From the NCBI RefSeq assembly GCF_036226665.1, contig NZ_CP109007.1:3698501-3762500 (forward strand): a stretch of DNA of 64,000 nt, read 5' to 3'. Origin of the DNA: Streptomyces sp. NBC_00691. GTDB taxonomy: Bacteria; Actinomycetota; Actinomycetes; Streptomycetales; Streptomycetaceae. Position numbers and translations under genes: made by a program. The notes beneath the pieces are model-generated. The model worked only from the letters and a program-made list of their open reading frames with translations, searched no databases and had not been told where the DNA came from. This document shows positions 36,920 through 43,912 of this stretch, piece by piece. Position 1 is the stretch's first letter; each line of letters starts with the position of its first letter.

Positions 36920-37789
36920 GGTGAGTTGGAGGAGTCCTCGCAGAAGATCACGGCTTTCGGCCGGATCGGGCGCTTCCTTCTGCAGTCGCTCCATCACGCG
37001 CTGGTACTGGGCGACCTCCTCGCGCTTGTCGAGGTAGAGGGCGCTGGTGAGCTGCTCCAGGTAGACGATGTCGGACAGGTCGGACTCGGGGAAGCTCAGC
37101 ATCGTGAAGGCGCCGCTCTCACCGGCGTGCCCGCCGAAGCTGAAGGGCATGATCTGGAGGGTGACGCCCGGGTGCTCGGAGATCTCGATGAGATGCCTCA
37201 ACTGGCCCCGCATGACGGACCGGTCGCCGTAGGGGCGGCGCAGGGCGGCCTCGTCGAGGACCGCGTGGAACTGCGGGGCGCGCTCGGAGACGAGAACCTT
37301 CTGCCGTTCGAGGCGGAGCGCGACGCGGCGGTCGATCTCGGCGGCGGGGGCGCCGGGCATGCCCCGGGTGACGACGGCCTGGGCGTACGCCTCGGTCTGC
37401 AACAGGCCGTGGACGAACTGCACTTCGTAGACGCGGATGAGGGAGGCGGCGCCCTCCAGGCCGATGTAGGTCTGGAACCAGCCCGGCAGGACGTCGCCGA
37501 AGCTGTGCCACCAGCCCGCGACGTTGGCCTCGCGGGCGAGCCCGAGGAGCGAGCCGCGTTCGGCCTCGTCCCCGACCCCGTACAGCGTGAGCAGATCCTC
37601 GACGTCCCTGGCCTTGAAGCTCACCCGTCCCAACTCCATGCGGCTGATCTTGGATTCGGACGCGCGGATCGAGTAACCGGCCGCCTCGCGGGTGATCCCG
37701 CGCGACTCGCGCAACCGCCTCAGCTGTGAGCCCAGCAGGATGCGCCGCACCACACTCCCGCTCGCTCCGCCCGATTCGCCTGCGGTCAC
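36917..37789 (-). CDS. Helix-turn-helix regulator with DUF5753 domain (WhiJ/AbaA-OrfA type)
   Basis: The 290-residue protein has an N-terminal XRE helix-turn-helix at about residues 17-75 (LGSQLRRLRESRGITREAAG, then SESKISRMELGRV) and a C-terminal DUF5753 domain (GWFQTYIGLEGAASLIRVYE, then VHGLLQTEAYAQAVV). Streptomyces carry dozens of these, usually next to a DUF397 protein and an RsbW-like ATPase, and several affect development and antibiotic output. All three partners are present here. The regulator is divergent from the ATPase gene at 38095, and a conserved element lies in the 305-base gap. Confidence 0.93.
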   Translation of the reverse strand: MTAGESGGASGSVVRRILLGSQLRRLRESRGITREAAGYSIRASESKISRMELGRVSFKARDVEDLLTLYGVGDEAERGSLLGLAREANVAGWWHSFGDVLPGWFQTYIGLEGAASLIRVYEVQFVHGLLQTEAYAQAVVTRGMPGAPAAEIDRRVALRLERQKVLVSERAPQFHAVLDEAALRRPYGDRSVMRGQLRHLIEISEHPGVTLQIMPFSFGGHAGESGAFTMLSFPESDLSDIVYLEQLTSALYLDKREEVAQYQRVMERLQKEAPDPAESRDLLRGLLQLT

Positions 37790-37970
37790 GGCTCCAGCCT
37801 CCCCTTACGGTGTCGAGCCCCCGTCGAGCCCCGGATTCTGCCACCAAACGCTTCAGCGCGTACACATTCGATTACGGAAAGACGGCGAGTTCCGGGCAGT
37901 CGCGGAAAGTTCGCCTCCAGCGTCGGACGACTTATGCACAGATTAGGCACGGGGACGGACAGGTCCGGCG

Positions 37971-37995
37971 CGTGCACGTGCATCTGCCCTTGCAT
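37971..37995 (+). promoter_or_regulatory. Shared 25-bp element, copy 1 (ATPase gene)
   Basis: CGTGCACGTGCATCTGC at 37971-37987 is followed by CCTTGCAT, whose last six bases form the presumed -35 box. It agrees with the copy at 39043-39067 in 23 of 25 bases and contains the palindrome TGCACGTGCA. The ATG of the ATPase gene is 100 bases downstream. Confidence 0.75.
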
Positions 37996-38018
37996 CCAGT
38001 GGTCGCATTCGGAACCAT
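37990..38018 (+). promoter_or_regulatory. Predicted promoter of the ATPase gene
   Basis: TTGCAT (37990-37995), a 17-base spacer and AACCAT (38013-38018). The boxes are weak, as expected of a promoter that needs an activator; the conserved element abuts the -35 box. The same spacing is seen at the DUF397 promoter. Confidence 0.5.
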
Positions 38019-38094
38019 GGACCCCGCGCAGCCGCGTACTCGTTCGTGTTGTCGTGTTGTCGCACCACAGTCGCGATTCCCGGGAGTGCCTCGC

Positions 38095-38592
38095 ATGGGG
38101 ACGAATGGATCGACCGTGCTCGAGCCGTTACGGCAGGGCCTTCCGCCGATCGATCCCGGAGCCGTCTCCACCTCCGCCTCGTGCGCGCTGCCCGCGCGGT
38201 ACGAAGCCGTGCGCGGAGCCCGGAAGTTCACCAGCGCGACGCTCGACCGCTGGGAGCTGACCGAGCGCTTCGACGATGTGGCCCTGGTCGTCTCCGAGCT
38301 CGTCACCAACGCGCTGCGCCACGCGGTGCCCGCCGACGCGCCCCAGGAAGAAGGCCAGAACCCACCGGTCCGCCTGCATTTGATGCGCTGGTCCTCGCGC
38401 CTGGTGTGCGCCGTGCGCGACCCCAGCAGGGAGAGCCCGGAGGCACGCGGCGGCGAGGAGGACTTCGCCGCCGAGTCGGGACGCGGACTGTTCCTGGTGG
38501 ACTCGTTCAGCGACAGCTGGGGGTGGCACCCGCTCGCCGGCACGCTGCGCGGCAAGGTCGTCTGGGCGCTGTTCCGGATCGGTCCGGAGTAG
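38095..38592 (+). CDS. RsbW-like ATP-binding protein (HATPase_c_2)
   Basis: The 165-residue protein has the serine-kinase/anti-sigma fold: N-box DVALVVSELVTNALRHAV, G-rich lid SGRGLFLVDSFSDSWGW, and the start ARYEAVRGARKFTSATLDRW. Such small ATPases accompany DUF5753/DUF397 pairs; some bind sigma factors or anti-sigma antagonists, most are untested. ATG at 38095 has GGGAG eight bases upstream; earlier starts of the open frame lack ribosome sites and lie over the promoter element. Confidence 0.9.
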   Translation: MGTNGSTVLEPLRQGLPPIDPGAVSTSASCALPARYEAVRGARKFTSATLDRWELTERFDDVALVVSELVTNALRHAVPADAPQEEGQNPPVRLHLMRWSSRLVCAVRDPSRESPEARGGEEDFAAESGRGLFLVDSFSDSWGWHPLAGTLRGKVVWALFRIGPE

Positions 38593-38606
38593 CCGCGCCG
38601 CGGACC

Positions 38607-38663
38607 GGACGTACGAAGGAGGGGCCCCGGCGACATCCGCCGGGGCCCCTCCTTCGTACGTCC
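38607..38663. terminator. Perfect 26-bp inverted repeat between convergent genes
   Basis: The arm at 38607-38632 pairs with 38638-38663 without a mismatch around a five-base ACATC loop. The core is CGAAGGAGGGGCCCCGGCG. It lies between the convergent ATPase and DUF397 genes and should terminate both. Confidence 0.9.
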
Positions 38664-38732
38664 GTCACCTGTCCGTCGTCCGTCCGCGTCTCCGCGCGCG
38701 CGTCGACCGTGCACCACGCACCCTCGTCGCGC

Positions 38733-38975
38733 TCACACCAAGTGGTCGAACTCGCCGTCCTTGACGCCGAGGAGGAGCGCCTCTATCTCCGCGGGCGTGT
38801 AGACGAGGGCGGGTCCTTCGGGGTGGCGCGAGTTGCGTACGGCAACGTTTCCCCCCGGCAGTTTGGCGAACTCCACGCAGGACCCCTGGGAGTTGCTGTG
38901 CCTGCTCTTCTGCCACACGACGCCTCGCAGCTCCGTGGCCGCCATGCCGTTGTACGCGCGATGCGCATGATGCAC
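38733..38975 (-). CDS. DUF397 protein
   Basis: The 80-residue protein contains the DUF397 pattern VVWQKSRHSNSQGSCVEFAK, then NVAVRNSRHPEGPALVYTPA and a short acidic C-terminus. These small proteins are the usual partners of DUF5753 regulators and are thought to bind or modulate them. GTG at 38975 is preferred over ATG at 38945, since GGGGAG stands six bases before the GTG and nothing suitable precedes the ATG. The promoter carries the same 25-bp element as the ATPase gene. Confidence 0.9.
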   Translation of the reverse strand: MHHAHRAYNGMAATELRGVVWQKSRHSNSQGSCVEFAKLPGGNVAVRNSRHPEGPALVYTPAEIEALLLGVKDGEFDHLV

Positions 38976-39019
38976 TGGTAGCTCCCCGAGTTGCTTGGTG
39001 CAGGTGTCAACTTCCTCGG

Positions 39020-39048
39020 ATCATAGCTGTGTTCATATGCCCATGCAT
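39020..39048 (-). promoter_or_regulatory. Predicted promoter of the DUF397 gene
   Basis: On the minus strand ATGCAT (39048-39043), a 17-base spacer and TATGAT (39025-39020). The -10 box is good and the -35 is weak. The conserved element lies immediately upstream, as at the ATPase promoter. Confidence 0.55.
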
Positions 39049-39067
39049 GAGCAGATGCACGTGCACG
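39043..39067 (-). promoter_or_regulatory. Shared 25-bp element, copy 2 (DUF397 gene)
   Basis: Read on the minus strand, CGTGCACGTGCATCTGC (39067-39051) is followed by TCATGCAT. Orientation and distance to the -35 box match copy 1 at the ATPase gene, differing in two bases. The DUF397 start is 67 bases downstream. Confidence 0.75.
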
Positions 39068-39183
39068 GGGGGTGGCGTAGCGGCTACGCGACAGAGCGTG
39101 CTACCAGCGGGTATGGCACCGCGTCCGCCCTCACCCTACGGGTCCCGATCTTGGACCGGACGCCCAGGAAGTCACGTCCTCGG

Positions 39184-39990
39184 TCAGGAGCCGTCGCCCG
39201 AGGGAATCAGGGGCAGCTCCGAGAGGAGCTTGCCCGTGCGGTCGTACAGCGCCGTTCCGACGGTCCCCATGCCCGGCCCGGTATGGACGTACCAGACGCC
39301 CCAGCCCGGATTCCCCGGCAGTTCGACGAGCGTGGCGACGGCCTTGCGGCCCTTGGCGTTCGTCAGCTCCACGCGGCCCGCCGCACGGGTCCCGTAGTAG
39401 AGCCCCGAGTGGAACGCCCCCTTCGGGTCCCCCTCGCTCTGGTGGCTCACGCCCGGCGCGTTCAGGTCGATGTTGCCGTCGGTGACGCTGCGCACGTTCT
39501 CGAACCCGTCCGGTCCCGCCCAGTGCTTGCCCTCCGCCGTCAGCCAGACCTTCCAGCCCTTCCCGGCGGCGACCCGCTCTCCGGAGGCCACGACCTTGAC
39601 CGGGGTCGGGTCCGGCGGCGGCGGCTTCTCGCTCGTACGGACGGCCGGCGCCGAGGTCGGGACGAGGGTCGGCGGGACGGCGACAGGAGCCGGTCCCGGG
39701 GCCGGGCGTACGGGGGTCAGGACGACCACGACGGCCACCACGGCCGTCGCGGCCGCGAGCACCGAGAGCGCCGACAGCGCGGCCGTACGGCGCCGCCGCC
39801 GCGCCCGGCCCGCCCGCCGGACGGCCTCCAGCGGCAGCGGCCCCGGGACGAGGTCGGAGGCGGCCCGGGCGAACACCGCGCGCAGGTCGGTTTCGGGACG
39901 GGGCCCGGAACCTCGGTGGGAACGGGGACCGGGGCCGGGGCTCGGGTCGGGCCGGGGATCGGGGGGTGTCGTCGGCCGTGCGGGGGTCAT
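39184..39990 (-). CDS. Membrane-anchored partner of the SigE-family sigma factor
   Basis: The 268-residue protein has a cytosolic N-terminus of about 70 residues (ETDLRAVFARAASDLVPG in it), a basic stop RRAGRARRRRR, one membrane span (TAALSALSVLAAATAVVAVV), a Pro/Thr-rich linker, and an outer domain of about 130 residues from WKVWLTAEGKHWAGPDGFEN to the end. The outer domain is about 70 percent identical by eye to the secreted protein at 40807-41436. The ATG overlaps the sigma stop (ATGA), so the two are made together. By position and topology it could be an anti-sigma or sensor, but it has no known zinc anti-sigma motif. Confidence 0.8.
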   Translation of the reverse strand: MTPARPTTPPDPRPDPSPGPGPRSHRGSGPRPETDLRAVFARAASDLVPGPLPLEAVRRAGRARRRRRTAALSALSVLAAATAVVAVVVVLTPVRPAPGPAPVAVPPTLVPTSAPAVRTSEKPPPPDPTPVKVVASGERVAAGKGWKVWLTAEGKHWAGPDGFENVRSVTDGNIDLNAPGVSHQSEGDPKGAFHSGLYYGTRAAGRVELTNAKGRKAVATLVELPGNPGWGVWYVHTGPGMGTVGTALYDRTGKLLSELPLIPSGDGS

Positions 39991-40697
39991 CGTCGGGCTC
40001 CGGTGGGGGCGGGGAAAGACGGCGCGGGGACGGTGCCGAGCCCCGGGTGGGCGCGCAGCGCGGTCAGACCGCGCCGGGCATGGGTCTTGACCGTGCCGAT
40101 CGAGCAGTTGAGGACGCTCGCGATCTCCAGCTCGGTCAGATCCTCCCAGTAGCGGAGCACCATGACCGCGCGCTGGCGGGCGGTCAGATCCGCTAACGCG
40201 GCCAGGAGCGCGGTGCGTTGCTCGACCGCGTCGGCATGGCCCGCCGAGGTGTGGCGCAGCGACTCCGGCAGGACCGGCGTCAGGAGATGGACGACCCGCT
40301 TCCGGCGGACCCGGCTGAGGTTGTTGTTGATCAGCGCGCGGCGCACGTAGAGGTCGATCTCCCCGCGCGGAACCCGGCGCCACCGCGCGTACACCTTGGC
40401 CAGCGTCGTCTGCACCAGGTCCTCGGCCTCGTGGAAGTCCCCGGTCAGGAGCTGGGCCGTGCGCACCAGACGCGGCCAGGCGGCGACGGCGAACTCGGTG
40501 AAGCCGTCGTCCTCGGAGGTCGCGGGCGCCCGGAAGTCCCCGGAGGTCCCGGTGTCCCCGGTCATCCCGGTCGTCCCGGTGTTCCCGGCGGTCCCGGTGT
40601 CCCCGGTCGTCCTGGCAGTCCCGGTGTCCCCGGTCGTCCTGGAGGCCCCGGTGGCCGCTCCCGCCTCGGCGACCTCGGTGGCGGACTCGTACGGCAC
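39987..40697 (-). CDS. SigE-family RNA polymerase sigma factor
   Basis: The 236-residue protein has sigma region 2 (FTEFAVAAWPRLVRTAQLLT, then DFHEAEDLVQTTLAKVYARW) and region 4 (LTARQRAVMVLRYWEDLTEL, then LNCSIGTVKTHARRGL), the pattern of the SigE/ECF-like group common in Streptomyces. Residues about 18-55 are a low-complexity run of T-G-D-T-G-T/A repeats not normal for the family. GTG at 40697 with GAGGTC upstream is taken as start; no better one exists before region 2 except inside the repeat. The membrane partner gene overlaps its stop by four bases. Confidence 0.85.
   Translation of the reverse strand: MPYESATEVAEAGAATGASRTTGDTGTARTTGDTGTAGNTGTTGMTGDTGTSGDFRAPATSEDDGFTEFAVAAWPRLVRTAQLLTGDFHEAEDLVQTTLAKVYARWRRVPRGEIDLYVRRALINNNLSRVRRKRVVHLLTPVLPESLRHTSAGHADAVEQRTALLAALADLTARQRAVMVLRYWEDLTELEIASVLNCSIGTVKTHARRGLTALRAHPGLGTVPAPSFPAPTGARR
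40536..40650. repeat. Nine-base periodic repeat inside the sigma gene
   Basis: GTCCCGGTGTCCCCGGTCGT and close variants recur in steps of 9 and 27 bases. In the sense frame they give T-G-D-T-G-T/A words at the sigma N-terminus. Slippage-prone repeats like this commonly vary in copy number between strains. Confidence 0.75.
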
Positions 40698-40806
40698 GGT
40701 GTCGGACCTCGCGATCGGTCGGTGGATCGATGGAGCCGTGGAGAGGCGGCGGTGGAGAGGTGGCGGGGCCCGCCCCGTGCCGGGCCCCACCACGTTTCTG
40801 CCACGG

Positions 40807-41436
40807 TCAGCCGCGGCCGGCCGGGAAGTCGAAGCCGGGAAGCTCGGCCAGGAGCCTGCCCGCCCGGTCGTAGAGGGTGACGCCGAGGCCGCTGCCGCCG
40901 TTCCCGCTCGCCGGCCCCGTGTGCGCGTACCAGACACCCCAGTCGGGGTGGCCGGGCAGGGCGATGAGGGTGGCGACGGTCTTGTGGCCCTCGGCGTCGC
41001 TCAGTTCGACGCGACCCGCCGCGCGGGTTCCGTAGTAGAGGCCGGAGTGGAAGACGCCCTTCGCGTCCCCCTCGCTCTGGTGGCTCACGCCGGGCTCGGA
41101 GCGGTCGATGTTGCCGTCGACCACGCTGCGGAAGTTCTCGTAGCCGTCCGGGCCTGCCCAGTGCTTGCCATCGCGGGTCAGCCACACGGTGAAGCCCCCG
41201 CCGGCGTCCACCCGCAGGCCGGGGCGGACGGTGCGGACCGGCTTCGGCGCGGGCACGGCGGCCTTGGCCGGGGTGACCTCGGCGGGCTCGGTCCGGGCCG
41301 CGGTCCCGGCCGCGACGGAGGTCGCGGAGGTGGCCGCGGACGTGGCGGAGGACTCGGTGGGCGCTCCGGCCGCCGACGGTGCCGCGATCGCCACCGCTGC
41401 CACGACGCCGGCGGCCGCCAGCCAGTACTTCTTCAT
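40807..41436 (-). CDS. Secreted paralogue of the sigma partner's outer domain
   Basis: The 209-residue protein has a Sec signal peptide (MKKYWLAAAGVVAAVAIAAP, cleavage likely after SAAGA) and an Ala/Thr/Val-rich linker. The C-terminal domain has FTVWLTRDGKHWAGPDGYEN, then PGVSHQSEGDAKGVFHSG and LYYGTRAAGRVEL. The same domain caps the membrane protein at 39184-39990. ATG at 41436 has CAGGAG upstream. It is first in a secreted-sigma-membrane order with about 110 bases before the sigma start. No enzyme motif is visible; ligand binding or competition with the membrane copy is possible. Confidence 0.82.
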   Translation of the reverse strand: MKKYWLAAAGVVAAVAIAAPSAAGAPTESSATSAATSATSVAAGTAARTEPAEVTPAKAAVPAPKPVRTVRPGLRVDAGGGFTVWLTRDGKHWAGPDGYENFRSVVDGNIDRSEPGVSHQSEGDAKGVFHSGLYYGTRAAGRVELSDAEGHKTVATLIALPGHPDWGVWYAHTGPASGNGGSGLGVTLYDRAGRLLAELPGFDFPAGRG

Positions 41437-41579
41437 GCGGGTGCTCCTGGAGGGATGTCGGTGGAGGACCGCGGACGTCCGCGCCCCTCTTCCCCTACCA
41501 ACTCCGGCCGGCCGCGCTCCGGATGACATGCTCGCGAAATTCGTACCGGACAGTGTCCCCGCCGGGCAGGGGGCGGCGG

Positions 41580-43649
41580 CTACCGCGTACGCGCCCGCGT
41601 GGAGTCCGTCAGGGCTGTCGTGACCTCGTCCAGTGCTTCCAGGAGGAGCACCGCGCCCTTGTGCAGCAGGAAGTGGTCCGGTGCGTCGTCGTCCCAGGCG
41701 TCGACCGTCTCGCGCAGCTCATCCCACTGCGGCGTCTTGCGCTCCCGGATGTGCCTGGCGCCCCGTTCCGTGGCGCGCCGCAGCGACTCCGCGAGGGTCA
41801 CGGCGGCCGCCACGGGCGGAGCGCCGGGTTCCGGCAGGTGCGCCTCCATGAGCATCGCCACCCGCCCGAACTCCGCGAGCGCGTGCTCGGCCTGTTCGGC
41901 CGCCGCGTGCGAGAGGCCCCGGTGCCGCACGGGCTCGTGCGTCGCCCGCTCCACGGCCTCCTGCCAGGCGACGCGGGCCGCACGGGTGTCCAGAAGCGCC
42001 TCCCGTACGTCGGGGCTGCCGGGCCCGCGCGGATCGGCGTACCGCGCGGTGACGACCGCCGCGTACCGGCCGACCGACGCGAGCCAGTCGGCGAGCCGAC
42101 CGCGCAGCCGGGGCGTCTCCCAGGCCGGGTAGACGGCGTACGCGAGCATCGCGAGCAGCCCGCCGACCAGGGTCAGCGTCACCCGGTCCCGCACGGTCTG
42201 GGTGACCCCCGCGCCCTCCATGCCGAGCAGGAACACGACGTACGCGGCGACGAAGACCTGGCCGGCCGCGTATCCCGTGCGCATCAGCAGGTACATCGCG
42301 AAGGCGCACACCACGGCAAGGCCCGCCGACAGATACACGCCCGGGTGGGCCCACTGGACGACCGCCGTCGCGAGGGTCACTCCGACGAGGGTGCCGCCGA
42401 AGCGGGCCACCGAGCGCGCGTACGTCTGCGAGAAGTCCGGTCGCATCACCATCACCGAGGCCATCGGCGCCCAGTAGCCGTGGCCGAGCGGGAGCGCCGT
42501 GCCCAGCAGGTAGCCGGCGGCCGTGACCGCCGAGACGCGGATCGCGTGGCGCAGGATCGGCGAGTCCCGGCGCAGCTCGGCGCGGGCCTTCGCGACGACG
42601 ATCGGGGTGAGGCGGACGAGGGTGGGGCGCTCCCGGGGCGTGGCGCCGTGGCCCGAGGTCTCCGTCCTCGGCTCGGCCGTCTCGACGACGTCGCCGAGCA
42701 GCGCGACGAGACGGATCGCGGCACGGCGGGGCGGCCCGTGCAGGAGCGAGAGGGTCTCGGGGGCGTGGAGGGCTGCGACGGCGGGATCGGGGAGGGCGAC
42801 CGGTTCGCCGTGCCGGATCGCGTGCGCGGCGGCGTCCAGAACGGAGCCCGCCGCTCCCAGCATCTCCCGCACGCGCGCGCGTGCGGGGCCTTCCTCCGGG
42901 ACACCGACGGCCGGGTCGGCGAGGGAGGCGAGGACCGGGCGGATGCGCTCGGCGAGGCCGCGGGCGCCGTGGAGCTCGGCCGGGCGGCGGCGGGCCTGGG
43001 CGGGGGTCACGGCGGCGGCGGCGCGAGCGTGCATGAGGGGCAGGGGGTCGAACGGGGCGACCGGGTCGTGGCGGAGGCGGCGGGCGTAGTCCGCCTCGGC
43101 GGCGAGGGCGTCCGCGAGGGCGTCGCGCTGGGCGCCCCAGGGCCGGACCGGGAGGAGGACGACCAGGCCGGCCTGGACGACACCGCCCGCGAAGATCATG
43201 GCGGCGTGGCCGGCGGCCTCGGCCACGGAGGTGGGGAGGGTGACCGTGACCAGCATGATCGCCACGTTGGAGGAGGCGATGATGCCGGCGGTGGGCCCGG
43301 CGGCCCAGGCGAGCCCCGAGAGGAACGTCCAGAGGAGCAGCAGGGCGAGGAAGAGCGCCCCGTGGGAGACCGTGAGATAGCCGATGAAGGTCGACACGGC
43401 GAGGCTGGCGCCGGAGGCGAGGGCGAGGGTGGGGCGGGGGCGCCAGGAACGCTGGAAGGTGGCGATGGCCGCCTGGAAGGCGCCGAAGGCGGAGGAGGCG
43501 GCGACGGCGGGGCCGAAGACGGCGAGCGAGAAGCCGATGACGAGAGCGAGCCCGAGGGCGGCGCGGGCGGCGATGACGGGGTCGAGCCGCCGCCGCTCGA
43601 CGGTGAGCCCGGAGCGGGCGGTCTCCTTCAACGCCCGGAGCCAGCTCAT
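41580..43649 (-). CDS. FUSC-family membrane protein (aromatic acid exporter-like)
   Basis: The 689-residue protein has two membrane blocks, about residues 25-185 and 360-510, each followed by a cytosolic helical domain. This is the FUSC/YccS/AaeB-type arrangement of aromatic-acid and fusaric-acid exporters. In the second block GYWAPMASVMVMRPDFSQTY and RFGGTLVGVTLATAV match the conserved FUSC_2 core. Substrates cannot be read from sequence. It has no partner membrane-fusion gene, as expected of a Gram-positive. It is divergent from a 263-base stretch that has no convincing gene. Confidence 0.88.
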   Translation of the reverse strand: MSWLRALKETARSGLTVERRRLDPVIAARAALGLALVIGFSLAVFGPAVAASSAFGAFQAAIATFQRSWRPRPTLALASGASLAVSTFIGYLTVSHGALFLALLLLWTFLSGLAWAAGPTAGIIASSNVAIMLVTVTLPTSVAEAAGHAAMIFAGGVVQAGLVVLLPVRPWGAQRDALADALAAEADYARRLRHDPVAPFDPLPLMHARAAAAVTPAQARRRPAELHGARGLAERIRPVLASLADPAVGVPEEGPARARVREMLGAAGSVLDAAAHAIRHGEPVALPDPAVAALHAPETLSLLHGPPRRAAIRLVALLGDVVETAEPRTETSGHGATPRERPTLVRLTPIVVAKARAELRRDSPILRHAIRVSAVTAAGYLLGTALPLGHGYWAPMASVMVMRPDFSQTYARSVARFGGTLVGVTLATAVVQWAHPGVYLSAGLAVVCAFAMYLLMRTGYAAGQVFVAAYVVFLLGMEGAGVTQTVRDRVTLTLVGGLLAMLAYAVYPAWETPRLRGRLADWLASVGRYAAVVTARYADPRGPGSPDVREALLDTRAARVAWQEAVERATHEPVRHRGLSHAAAEQAEHALAEFGRVAMLMEAHLPEPGAPPVAAAVTLAESLRRATERGARHIRERKTPQWDELRETVDAWDDDAPDHFLLHKGAVLLLEALDEVTTALTDSTRARTR

Positions 43650-43912
43650 GCCCCGAGCGTATCCGGGACAGGGACGAAACGACCTATTTCACCCGCACGT
43701 GGGATTCTGCGTGCATGACGTCCGAGGTCACGGCCGCCGGCTGGGCCGTGCGGCAGGCCGCACCGGTCCGGGACGACCCCGCCGGGCGGACGGCACTGAT
43801 GGAGCGGTGCCACGACGGCCCGTTCGGCAGGAGGCCCCGGCACCGTCCACCGGGCGGCGATGTCGTTCATGCGCCGGCAGCCGCGGTGGGGAGCTCCGCC
43901 GGCGCACGCTTC

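Larger units (their letters stand above)
37790..38094. other. 305-base divergent intergenic region
   Basis: No gene is seen between the DUF5753 regulator (minus) and the ATPase gene (plus). It contains the shared 25-bp element at 37971-37995, a predicted promoter at 37990-38018, and two further AT-richer stretches (around 37855-37880 and 37925-37950, including TTATGCACAGATTAGGCAC) that may hold the regulator's own promoter. Confidence 0.6.

Noticed and set aside
40218..40880. Plus-strand frame with collagen-like Gly-x-Pro repeats
   Set aside because: It is antisense to the sigma gene; the Gly-x-Pro pattern follows from the nine-base period of the coding repeat and has no start signals.
39184..41436. 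Sigma module as a classical zinc anti-sigma pair
   Set aside because: The membrane protein has no HxxxCxxC motif and no recognisable anti-sigma domain in its cytosolic part.
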